Shown here one piece after another: positions 48,606 to 59,883 of a stretch of 64,000 nt of DNA. The notes beneath the pieces are model-generated. The model searched no databases. It saw only the letters and a program-made list of their open reading frames with translations, and was not told the origin of the DNA. The position numbers were made by a program, and so were the translations under genes. Each line of letters begins with the position of its first letter. Within the stretch, counting starts at the first letter, position 1. The stretch comes from Nymphaea colorata (Eukaryota; Streptophyta; Magnoliopsida; Nymphaeales; Nymphaeaceae): positions 16,474,354-16,538,353 of the forward strand of contig NC_045139.1 in the NCBI RefSeq assembly GCF_008831285.2, read 5' to 3'.

Positions 48606-51600
48606 ATGGCCTTTTCGAAGGTAGCGCTTGGCGTCTCGGCTTCCTGTAACCTGAGCGGATTGCACGAAGAGAGAAGGCCTGTCTTGTTCTCCGATTTGGT
48701 CCAGGGTTTGCGAGTGCCGAAGGTCTCGTCGCCTGGGGCATCTCTGGGCGCCCGGCGGAGGAGGTGTGAGGCTCAGGGCCGGGGGAGGCTGAAGTTGGCG
48801 GAGGAGACGAGGACGGTGGAGAATGGGCACTCGCGGTCTAGCGTCGACATCCCCGTCAGCTGCTATCAGGTCGGAGTTCGTCAGCTACTTCCTTCTTACT
48901 TCTCTTTGCTCATCTTTTCTGCCCCCTTCACGTGCATGCCAGTTCCTTGCCCAATTGTGATTGGCGCCTCATCGGCGCATGACAATGATGAGCAGTTGCA
49001 GCGCTTAGTGACGATTGTATGCTTATAAAATGCTAGTAAGAAATGTACTATTTGATTACTATTAAGGTAATAAGTAGCACACTATTTGATTGCCGTTGAG
49101 GTAATAAGTGGCACCCTGATCAGTATCGTCTGATCTTTATCCTTCTAAACATTGAACCCGCTTTATTCACGATGATTAGTTTTCGATGTCTCAGTTGAAC
49201 TCTGGTGAGATTCGTCATATGTACATCCACAGATCGATACCCAGAGAAATGGGTAGATAAGTTATGATCGATATGCAGGAAGAATATGTCCCCATTGGTG
49301 TCTTATGTGTCACGGTGGTGACAGCAAGCTCCACTGTACACCCGGAAAAGACCTATCACAATGGAGTCCAAATATACGCTTAATATTAATCCACGAGATT
49401 TGAGGGTTGGTGGAGAAAGGAACTGAGATGCATCAAGAAGCAGGCAGCTGCACTAAGTGGAAAGTGATGATATGGTTTCTTGTTTCCTGGTGATCATCTA
49501 GAGGTTTTATGTGCCAGCAGATCCCTCCTAATTCTACCAGAGGCATGAACGATTTCCATTGCTGGTGTTTTCTCTTTCTCTTGTGAAAGCTTTTCTACTC
49601 GTTTTTTTATGCCTTATCAATCCATAAGCAAATCGTTTTATTTCTAAAGCCATGACGGGAAGCTCTAGGCCGTGAGAGTTAGGAAACTTCTTAGTGGATA
49701 GTGGCGTGGTGATGAAGAATGATGAGACAAGAAGAAAAATTTCCAGAGTGAAAAAAAATTTCAATTGTAACAGGGCGTGGATGAGTCAACAGAGCACCTC
49801 CTATTTTCTTCACAGGGTATAGTAAAACTGTAAAACTATGACATGAATGTGACATAAAAGATACAGATTACACACTTTTGGGGAGTGAGATAAAAGAGTT
49901 TCTAATTAGCAGTGTGCTGATGAAATATGAGAGACACTGAGTATGATAATGTAGAAATCATTTATGGATCAGGGACAAAAATTTGCAGTATTTCACCTTA
50001 CGGATTCTATGTTGACATCGATTGGGTTTGCTTTCTCAGTGATTAACCAGTTTCTTCTTCTTCTTGTCTTTTCCACATGCAGATTTTAGGAATTCCTAAT
50101 CAGGCAGAGAAAGATGAAATCGTTAAATCTGTCATGGAACTGAGAAATGCAGAGATTGAAGATGGATACACCCTGGATGCAGTCATAGCACGTGAGGTAT
50201 GTGTCTAACCTTAGTGTTGTATTTGGGATACTATTGCATCTGAACAATATCATTTTATTGGAGGTTACAGGAATTATTGATGGATGTGCGAGATAAGCTG
50301 CTCTTTGAGCCAGAATATGCTGGTAATGCACGAGAGAAGGTGCCTCCTAGAGCTTCTCTTCACATATCATGGACCTGGTTGCCTGGAGCTCTCTGTCTTT
50401 TGCAGGAGGTACATTGTTCTACGTTTCTCATTTTGCATGTGCAATCTAGGCACAAGGTTTTCTTTTGCGTTTTGCTCGTGTCATTTTGCAGAATCTTTGC
50501 TCTTAATTTCCCTGGTAGGGAAATTTGAAATGACTTCTATTGCAGGTTGGGGAGGTGAAGTTAGTGTTAGAGATGGGCCGAGCAGCTCTTCAGCGCCCTG
50601 ATGCTAAGCCATACGTTCACGATCTTCTCCTATCTATGGCACTAGCTGAGGTATTGTGTAAGATTTAAGATAAAAGACATGTCCACTTCATTCTTTCCTA
50701 TTGTAAGATTATAGCCTTCACTTTTCTTTATCCACTTTTGATGATGGATTTCCCTTCAATGCCAAGTGCTCAATTGCCAAACATGCTTTTGAGATGGGGA
50801 AAGTATCCCAAGGGTTTGAGGCCCTTGCCCGTGGTCAGTATCTACTTAGGAGCAAGACATCTTTAGAAAATCTGCCGCTCCTTAACCAGGTAAATGTGAA
50901 CTTTGATGCTATGTTGAGGGAGGCTGAAGCTATTTATTTCTTAACACTCAAAAATTAACTTTGATCAAATGTTTAGATTGAGGAATCATTGGAGGAGCTT
51001 GCACCTGCTTGCACTTTGGAGCTGCTTAGCTTGCCACATACACCTGAGAATGCAGAACGCCGTCGAGGAGCAATTGCAGCTTTACGTGAACTGCTTAGGC
51101 AAGGCCTTGAAGTTGAAACTTCATGCAGAGTTCGGGATTGGCCTTGCTTCCTTGGTCAGGCGATGACGAAACTGATGGCTACTGAAATAGTTGATCTTCT
51201 TTCATGGGATGTGTTGGCTGTTACTCGTAAAAACAAGAAATCTCTCGAATCACAGAACCAACGGGTTGTCATTGACTTCAATTGCTTCTATATAGCTTTG
51301 TTGGCTCACATTGCTCTGGGATTTTCCACTAAGCAGATGGACCTGGTATGTCTGTGCTGCTATTTAAAATTTTCTTTCTCTTGTTGACCTCCTATTTTTC
51401 ATAGCTCATTATTTGCCCTATGCAGATAAATAAATCTAAAACCATGTGTGAGTGTCTGGAAGCATTTGAAGGAATAAATTTGAAGTTTGAAGAATCTCTT
51501 TGTGCTTTACTTCTGGGACTGGTAAGTCTTCTTGCATTATCTTTTATCTTGTGGCTTATTGTCATGCCCTGCAATAACTGATATTTTTCAGGGAAGTGAG

Positions 51601-54006
51601 AAGGTTGTGGCTGAAAATTTTCAGCTGCTTGAATCCAATCAAAATCCATCTTCACAGAAAGTTGAGACTGGCCATAAGGAAGCTGAGGATGGCAAGAATA
51701 TTTATCCTTCATTGGTATCATTCTGAAATTGAAGTTTTAATGTTGGAGACAACAAGCTCAGAGTTTTCACTTAGTATGTCAAATTAGGCACCACATTATA
51801 TGTTTCATTGTGGTAGAAATAGTTCTCTGAAAAATGGGGGACTTGCACGTTAAGAAGCAGAGACCTTGGACACTTACTTTTTTGACTGTTCAATTTTGAA
51901 GATTGAAACATGTTTTGGATCTATTAACATATAGCAAGATATTTATTTAATGGAGGAACAATTTTCCTTTAAACCGTTGATGCTTTCTGGGTGGAACATT
52001 ATTGGTCAAAATATAAAATGGGGATTATGTAGCAAATATTCTTTCTGGTGGATATTTTTTGGGTCGTCGTTGGTTACTTATGCCTTCTACTAGCGGTCTC
52101 TCTCTGTGTCCTGCAGCAATCTGCTGCTTCAAAAAATGGTTAGTTCAATCTCAAATGTAGTGGCAATGACCCAAAAAGTGTTAATCCTTCTTTCTTTGGA
52201 ATTATTTTCGGGTCGTCATCCAAGTCTCATGTGTTAAATTATGCAGTTTGCGAATTAGAGTTTCCATGTTTCTTGGAACCTTCCATTTCTTTTCACATTT
52301 TGCATAACAGCCTTTCTGAAAATGTAAATTGACTTTACAGCTTCTGATTTTTTGCGCATATCACAAGATCGAATGTATTTGTTTTGCTCAAGATGTTTCT
52401 TTTCCATTGTAATACAACATGAACATAGTTTCTGGATTGTTTAGCTGGTCAACGTTGCTTTCAAAATTAGGCATCCGTACCCTGCCAAACCTTCAGCATC
52501 CTTGCAGATGTCCAGTAGGGTGTAAAAATATCTTACTCGAAGCATTTGCTGAGTTTGACCAGGAAAAGTGGCTGAAGAATTCTGCACTTGGTTTGTTCAC
52601 CGATACAAAGGATTGCTCTCCATCGTTGGTCAGTGTGCTGCTAAATTTTGGAGTTCGTAAAAGTACATTTCAGCTTTATTTATATGTCCATGTTTGCAGG
52701 CTGAATTTTTTGGCGGAGAGAAGAAGAATTATATTATTGGCAGGCAGAAGAAAAGGACTGAACATGCAAGCACAAGTGTGAGCCAGAAATCTTCTTTCGT
52801 TCTCCCTCCTCCTCATAAGCTTGGGGCATCCGAAGATTCTTTCCAGAAAATTGATTCCACGCGGCATCTGGGTTCTGCAACACGGCAACTAGCACCCTCT
52901 AGTTTGCAGAGCCAATTGCTGGGAGACAGTGTTCATAGTGGTGCTAGCCCTTTGCCCATGCAAATGAACAGAAACATTGATCTGTCACAGGAGAAAGCTT
53001 GGGAAAGCTGGTGGGCAGTGGGTGAGTCAAAAGGGAGATTAACTGTGGCAGCTCTAGTCCTCTGCGTTGTTTTCACAACCTTCAAGATGTTTCATGTTCG
53101 ACTTGGGCAGAAGAATGGTACTCCCTTGAAATTAAGCACAACCGCGTTTGCTTGGACAGCAGATGGTGCTTCGGACTCTGTCGTTCGTGCCACAAAACCC
53201 AGCATATTTGGGAGGATGACGGAACTCTTTGCTGTATTTAAGAACCAACTACATCCTCGGTCTCATTCACTAACCAACAAGAGTATGTGGCCTGCTGATG
53301 ATCTGTTAGCTCTTATTAAGCCACCCACGAGTACTGGTGGTATGCTTCACAGACGACAAATGTCCCTAGAAGAGGCAGAGACTTTGGTAAAGCAGTGGCA
53401 GACAATCAAAGCTGAAGCGTTAGGTCCTCACCATCACCTCCAGAGCCTTCCTGATATCCTCTGTGACTCCATGCTCGATCAGGTCACCTGTCTTGCCACA
53501 CTTTGCACTAAGACTACTCTTCTGTTTTTCTGTTGATTCTGATTTTAGTTGGTGTTACGTGACGTAGTTTGCCATTGTATAATTTTCTTTCCTGAAAGCA
53601 GTGGCAAGCTCTAGCAGAGACTGCAATGTCGAGTTCATGTTTTTGGAGATTTCTACTCCTGCAGTTGTCCATCCTACGGGCTGATATTTTGTCAGATGGG
53701 GCCGGCTGGGAGATGGCGGAAATCGATGCGATATTGGAGGAGGCGGCTGAACTTGTTGATGAATCTTTGCCTAAGAATCCAAATTATTACAGGTTTGTAC
53801 GAGAGAGAGAATTCCCTCTCCTGTTTCGTTTTCATGAAGCCCTGTCACCTTTTGTCTTTTCGATTGGCTAACCAGCATCACTTGTTCTTGCGATATATGC
53901 ATATAAAAATATTTGGCGCAGTACATACCAAATCCGTTATGTTTTGAAAAGACAAAATGATGGGTCATGGAGGTTCTGTGGCTGTGGAATTCAGACTCCT
54001 GGTTGA
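48606..54006 (+). CDS. CDP1: Plastid division protein PARC6/CDP1 (ARC6 paralog)
   Basis: Inner-envelope plastid protein that links FtsZ assembly (through ARC3) with PDV1 during chloroplast division. Exons: 48606-48869, 50083-50196, 50271-50408, 50546-50650, 50767-50889, 50977-51345, 51426-51521, 51592-51714, 52563-52628, 52700-53482, 53602-53792, 53922-54006. The phases agree and give 818 residues, matching Arabidopsis CDP1/PARC6 (819). Seen: a basic N-terminal transit-like region; IPVSCYQ|ILGIPNQAEKDEIVKSV (J-like domain); LLMDVRDKLLFEPEYAGN; SLEELAPACTLELLSLP and TPENAERRRGAIAALRELLRQG; NKKSLESQNQRVVIDFNCFY; one membrane segment at about 580-598 (LTVAALVLCVVFTTFKMF); and the C-terminal EEAETLVKQWQ, AAELVDESLPKNPNYY, YQIRYVLKRQ(N)DGSW region. 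It is closer to PARC6 than to ARC6 throughout. The last dozen residues (CGCGIQTPG) differ from the Arabidopsis end. Confidence 0.95.
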
Positions 54007-54626
54007 ACATTTTATCGGCATTAATGGAGGTTTGTCTGGCTATCTGCCTAGTCAAAGCATTTTAGTTCTGACTCTTTCTCATCGAGTTATATTGTTCAGT
54101 GCCTTCAACGGATGCAGGACTTTTATTCCATGTGCCAACTGAAAGTCGATCGTATGCATACATCCAGAAGATTGTGAAGCATCGCCGTTCCTTGGTTCCA
54201 CGTTTTCAATCTTAACTTTGATTCGACAGTTCTACTAGATTTTCTCATCCTTACGTTCGACCATCATTGGGTTCAATCTGTACATTGGTAGGTGCGGGTT
54301 GTCTATGTACAGACTTTTTCTTTGAGCGTTGAGTTTCCCAGTGTCCGATGTCCGAGATACCGGCTGATTCAATGTTGAGTTGTGGCTTGTATATTTTTTT
54401 TGTTTCATTCTTTGAGAAAATTACTTGGAAATTGTATCATCTTCCATGGATAAATGTATTTCTTTCTTCTGTCTCTGTTTCGGATTCAGAGAGAGAGAGA
54501 GAGAGCTTTATTTTGCACGGCTATTTGGTCGAGAGAGAGAGAGAGGGGGTAGAGAGAGAGATCTTTATTTTGCATCAGAAAATGTCTGATTCAATGAGAG
54601 CACGGAAACGTACATATGCATTTTGT
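54007..54626. other. Short convergent intergenic region
   Basis: 620 bases between the stop codons of PARC6 (+) and DIM1/YLS8 (-). It must hold both 3' ends, so the transcripts may overlap. GA-repeat tracts lie at 54488-54505 and 54532-54562. Confidence 0.6.
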
Positions 54627-55727
54627 CTAGTAACGGTACTTGGTCGAGTAATCCTTCGGTGCGATGACCAGACCTCGGCCCTTCCTGGCCCCACGGTATA
54701 CGGTCTCGACGATGTCGATGAATTCTTGCTTGTCCTTCAGGGCCCAGTTGATCTTGTTGTTGTTGCCCGTGCGCAGGTCGATCATGATGTGCTTGTTCCT
54801 AAAGAAGAACATCACCGTCGACGGGTCGTATAGCTCATACATGGTGTTGAAGTTGGGCACCTCTGTTATATCAACCAGGTAGATGACAGCGAAATTCTTT
54901 ATGGTCTCCGCAACTGAAGCAAGCACCTCGTCCATCTGCATGCAATCGAAACATCACAATGTGAGGAACGGGAGCAAAACAAAGCTACACAGATGCAACT
55001 TTCTCTCAAGCAAAAGGTGAGAAAAGTAACTCCAAGCTCAGTTTTATGAAGTTTTTGCAGAATAGCGGTACGCAGAAAATGTGGATAAACAAAAGAAGCA
55101 TCCAAAAGATTGAGGCCCTATATGGATGATGTTTTTTCCTGGGAAAATAATGCTGATAATTTTCTTTGAGAAACTGGATTTTTGCTACATTTGGCAGCTT
55201 GCAAATTCAACATTTTAGATGAAAATTCCAACCAAGATACGTCTCAAATTCAAACCCACAAGTCTATTCGAAGAATCACTGCCACCTCCATTGCATTTGC
55301 ACTTGGCAGTAAGGACTCAATTTTCTTAACTAGAAATGAACATATACGACCACGTAAACTACAGATAAGCAGCTAAACAGAGAATTAAGGCATTCAAATC
55401 CAAAACGACGAAAAGAAAAGACGAATTAATGAAATTTATGGAGACCAACCTAAGTAAGCCCACATCAAGCCGTCCACTTAGTTCCCGTAAAGCTTCTGAC
55501 ACAAATAAATCAAGTTGTTCACAAACTACTACCTTTTCTACTTTATGTAAAGTAAACCATCAAGGAATCCATTCTGTGCAAAAGAAATACAAGTTACCAA
55601 CGTCTACCTGCATACAGGTATCATCCCAATCATGTCCAAAACGAATTAGGACGACCCGCTCTTCCTCTGAAAGTATGGCCTGATCGACGGCCCAGCCAGA
55701 ATGAAGATGAGGAAGGAGGTACGACAT
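54627..55727 (-). CDS. YLS8: Spliceosomal thioredoxin-like U5 snRNP protein DIM1 / YLS8 (15 kDa)
   Basis: Component of the U5 and tri-snRNP. Two coding exons, 55727-55608 and 54935-54627, joined at CMQ|MDEV, give exactly 142 residues, the invariant family length. Seen: MSYLLPHLHSGWAVDQAI, RFGHDWDDTCMQ, NFAVIYLVDITEVP, NTMYELYDPSTVMFFFRNKH, NNNKINWALKDKQEF and the C-terminus KDYSTKYRY. Two positions differ from the sequence shared by plants and human: Asn in VPNFN where Asp is expected, and Arg in IDLRTGNN where Gly is expected. The exon structure is that of a normal gene, not a retrocopy. A leader intron is likely: acceptor at 55780 (GTGCAG) and donor at 56707, with the start of transcription near 56780. 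Confidence 0.95.
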
Positions 55728-57682
55728 GTTCTTCAGTCTTCAGCGAGGAGACCAATTAGTCTACCGGGAAAACTACCGCCTGCACAATCTCAAAAAAGAT
55801 GTTTGTCATTTTCTTCATCGCCGTCGTTCGATGCACAACAAAAAAAGTAGCAAACTTTACATTTGCAAGATCTACCTACCAACTTGACCATCCTCATGCA
55901 GGTCGAAGTCCTGCCAGGGAACCTAGACCAACGACCTACACTGTTCTAAGCAAAGTAGAAACATCAAAACCATTTGCACCTAATGATGCTCTTTCCCCAC
56001 CACCCCCTTTGTCGTAAGGAAAACCATGTTGATAATTGTAGAGGGGGATCTACTTTAGTCAAGAGATCTCCATACTCCAGTTCGTGGAAACCTTTACAAC
56101 CATCAAAGATTTCCTAATCCTTGTTAATCATGAATAAAAGATGACTCACAAACCGCTATCATCAAGCTACGAGAATTTGGCAGCGTATTAGCCCTGGAAG
56201 AGAGGAAAGATATACAAAAAAATCCCAAGAAAACGAAAAATACAAGGAAGGAAGATACAGAAATCTCCTTGAATCCTTATCGAATTCAATGAGATAAATG
56301 ATCAGAGAAGCCTGGTCACGATGGTAACTGCTGATAGAGATGACAATTATCCGACTGCCTAAAAAGGCGTTCCACCTTAACATCGTGAAGCCCAAAGTCC
56401 ATGGCTATACGAGCATTTGGTCCCCCAAGATCCTGAATGTTTTCCACCACAACAATGGCGCCAGTGGCGACGCCTCTCCAGGCATTCAAAGCACGAAACA
56501 TGCGGCAAAAACGAAAAAATCGTTGTTCCCACCTATTTACAACGATAGCATAAAAAAAAAACAAGATAAAGAACGCAGAGAGATTAGATTATAACGGCAA
56601 ATCCCCCAAAGAAAAAGGGATTTTTCGTCACAGATAAACACCAAGTCGTCATACAGATCAAATTCACATCGAGAAAAACAGCAAATGAGGAGGAGAGAGA
56701 CGCGTACCAGAAACACCTAGATGCTTCGAGAGAGAGACGGAGAGGAGTCTAAGAATTTCCGCGAGAAGAACAAGTGGCGCGAACGGCTACTTAGGAAGCG
56801 CAAACGTACTTCCGCCCTTAGATTCTCTCAAAATATCATGGAATACCTTTACACCGTGACATGACTTTGAAAGCCCCTAGAAGGGTCCAGTTCGATATCC
56901 AAACAGTTCGGGTTCAGTCCGATCCTATTGTTTAACCCGAACTTAATACCCGATCATAACCCAGTGGAACTGGGATCATGGTTCACCGGAAACAACCCCA
57001 TCTTCTCTCTTCGTTTCAGCATTTGCTTCTCGGCCAACTGATGGAGAATGTTCAAACATGTGATACGTTAAGATGATAACTTCTAGGTCTCTTATGCTTC
57101 ACGTGTAACTTCCTAACATATTTAATTTATGGGTATTCAAGATTTGGAGCAAAGAGGCAGAGGAAATATAAAATTAATAATTTGGTTATGGATTATAGCA
57201 GATTATTCGATCTTGTAGGCGAAAACTTTGGTTTGGACCATCGGTCCGATAAAGGTCATTCAATCCAAACGACATAGATTTGTCAACGCCAAATTTAGAG
57301 TGACTGACAATTTAATCTTAAACAGAAAGCACAATGCATTCAAGTCTAAGAAGCAGGATGAGGGAAAAAGCTTCACATTGAATTCAACTAAGGCAATAGA
57401 ATGTTTCTTGGATTAATACATGCCAATTTGAATAACTCCAAAGCATTCTGTACTTTGAAACGACTGCAATCTGAAAAAAGGCTAAAGCCTAATCACGAAA
57501 GAACCAAATGACTTCTCTAGTATCAAATAAAAGGGACTCAAAATTTGAATCCTATAAAAGTAGAAGACAAAGCAGATGAGACGCAGTCTAGAGTATTCTC
57601 TCAGTCTCTCCAATGCCATTGGTCTTCCACCATTGTCATAATCTCCATCTTCATCGTCATCGTCACACCGCGAGGTGCGAGT
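55728..57682. other. DIM1/YLS8 leader and intergenic DNA
   Basis: Leader exon bases 55779-55728, a leader intron of about 930 bases, then a CT-rich first exon near 56708-56780 (coding strand). Beyond 56820 lies intergenic DNA and the 3' region of STP copy B. No other gene recognised. Confidence 0.5.
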
Positions 57683-59756
57683 CTATACATTTACAACGCC
57701 ATTCTTACTTCCGTCAATATTATCATCTTTTTCTTCATCGGCTGCAGCAGGAACGACCTTCTTCCAGAACCAGTGCCTTCTCCACACCGTGCTCATCTCC
57801 TCGATGGGTACGTTCTTCGTCTCCGGCAGCAGCAAGTAAATGAAGACGGTCATGATGAGGACCCAGCCGGCGAAGAAGAAGAAGAAACCGAACTTGAACT
57901 TGCAGAGCATGGCCATGAACACCTGAGCCACGAAGAAGGTGAGGAGGAGGTTGACGGCGACGTTGATGCTCTGACCGGCGGACCTGATTTCAAGGGGGAA
58001 GATCTCGCTGGGAATCAGCCAGCCGAGCGGTCCCCACGACCAGGCGAAGGCGGCGACGTAGGCGCATATGAAGAAGAGGAGCAGCCAGGCATCGCCGGTG
58101 GACATGGATCCGGTGCCGGAGACCCCGAACTTGACGCCCAGGAGGACGGCGACGGCCACCTGGCAGACGAACATCTGGACGCCTCCTTCCAACAGGAGGG
58201 CCCGGCGGCCGTACTTGTCGACGGTGAAGATGGAGACGAAGGTGGCGACGACGTTGACGCCGCCGCTGATGACTGCCGATACGAGGGAGGCGTTGGAGCC
58301 TAGGCCGACGGTCTTGAATATGACGGGGGCGTAGAACATGATGGTGTTGATGCCGGTGAGCTGTTGGAAGAAGGGGATCATGACGGCCATGATCAGCTGC
58401 GGCCTGTACTTCCTCTTGGTGATGTTCGCCCACGGGTGCTCCACCTTCTTGGACGCCTCGCTGGCTGCCACCAGGTCGGCGTACTCCTCCGAGACGTCGT
58501 CGACTCCCCGGACCTTCCGGAGCATGGCCACGGCGGCTTCGTGCTTGTTGCGCTCCAGGAGCGAGTTGGGGGTTTCCGGCAGGAACAACGCGCCGGTGGT
58601 CATGATGATGGCCGGCACGGCGGCGAGGCCGAGGGAGACGCGCCACCCATAACCGGAGGAGATCTTGTTGGTGCCGTAGTTGACGAGGTTGGCAGAAAGG
58701 ATGCCGATGGTGATGAATAGTTGGAAGCCTATGTTGAGGGCTCCTCTCAGCTTGGCTGGTGCCATCTCCGCCAGGTACAGAGGAACGGACTGCACGTTGC
58801 ATTACAACATTCAGCAAAAGAACAACTATGAAAGTACTAATCCTAGTGTTCAATGCAACTACACCAACAAGATCAGATCCATAAACATGACTACGAACCA
58901 AGTAGGCTTAAGATCTATCTTAAATATCTTATGGTTGAAAAAAATCGAGGAGTTGCATCACCTAGTTTGTCTCAAACAAGAACTCCATAGGAGGTTTGCT
59001 TAAAATTTAGAGTAAGAATGTGAACAACGGCGTAAAACACAAGATGCAATCTCTTAACATGGTTTAAGAAGATTGTACCAAACTCCAGATTACCAACGAG
59101 ACCATAGATACGAACCTGATTAGCGAATCCGACGCCAAATCCGAGCAAAATCCGGCCGACGATGAGCAGTGCGACGTTCATGGCAGCCCCGTTAATGGCT
59201 GCTCCGACCAGGAAAGTGAGCCCACCAGATATCATGGAAACCTTCCTCCCGAACATCCTCGTGACGGAGGAAGCGAAGAATGAAGCGACGAGCCCAGCCA
59301 GGTAGAGGGAAGACGTAAACATGGTCAGCAACTGGCTGTCGAACTTGCAATACTGGTTGGTGCTAGCGGCATTTTGGTGCATCTTTCTGTACACCGAAGG
59401 GAAAAACTTCTCGAGGAACACATCCATGGACGTCACTCCTCCTGCAGAAAGGATCAGGAAGTTTGGTAAGGCACCAACATCATAACGGTTGCTCAAGATC
59501 ATTAAACCTTCAATTGTTACCAAAGCAGAGTGCTGCTATGGAAACTAAGACAGACTGTCAGACAGAAGGAGAAGAAGAAGAAGAAGTTATGACGAGAACA
59601 TCAAACATGAAACATACCTGAGATGCCGATGTCATAGCCGAATATAAGGCCACCAGTGGCTGCTATAATGCAGGTGAAGACGACGAAGGAGGTGACTTTG
59701 CCTCTGTAATCCTTGGCCACACCTCCAGGCCCGACTGGAATGCTACCACCCGCCAT
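57683..59756 (-). CDS. Sugar transport protein (STP/MST family H+/hexose symporter), copy B
   Basis: Three exons on the minus strand: 59756-59618, 59441-59116 and 58789-57683, giving 523 residues. Seen: [10 protein letters not shown] with the proton-coupling Asp at about 42, NQYCKFDS with the lid Cys at about 78 and its partner in [59 protein letters not shown] and [11 protein letters not shown]. It lacks the third intron of copy A, so exons 3 and 4 are fused. The coding part is very GC-rich in third positions, which produces long spurious open frames on the other strand and in other frames. It is clearly the nearest relative of the decayed copy at 62660. A family member is intended, but the subtype is not assigned. 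Confidence 0.95.
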
Positions 59757-59875
59757 GTTCAAGGTTTCCTGTGAAAACCTGTATCTCGAAGGAGATCAAA
59801 GAAGAGCCCCAGAAAGCCTGAATATCTCTCCTCTCAACTCCTCCAAACGATCGTTCTAATTGTAAGCACCAAGCC

Positions 59876-59883
59876 TATTTATA
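59876..59883 (-). promoter_or_regulatory. TATA box of STP copy B
   Basis: TATAAATA on the minus strand, about 120 bases upstream of the ATG, in a context (CTTATAAATAGG) typical of plant TATA boxes. Confidence 0.7.

Noticed and set aside
57545-58303. 252-residue open frame on the plus strand
   Set aside because: It lies antisense to the large exon of STP-B; its acidic Glu/Asp/Gly-rich composition is the usual shadow of a GC-rich exon. The minus strand has a full family match.
57990-58901. 303-residue minus-strand frame rich in Arg, His and Pro
   Set aside because: Out-of-frame reading of the same STP-B exon; composition is typical of a frame shadow.
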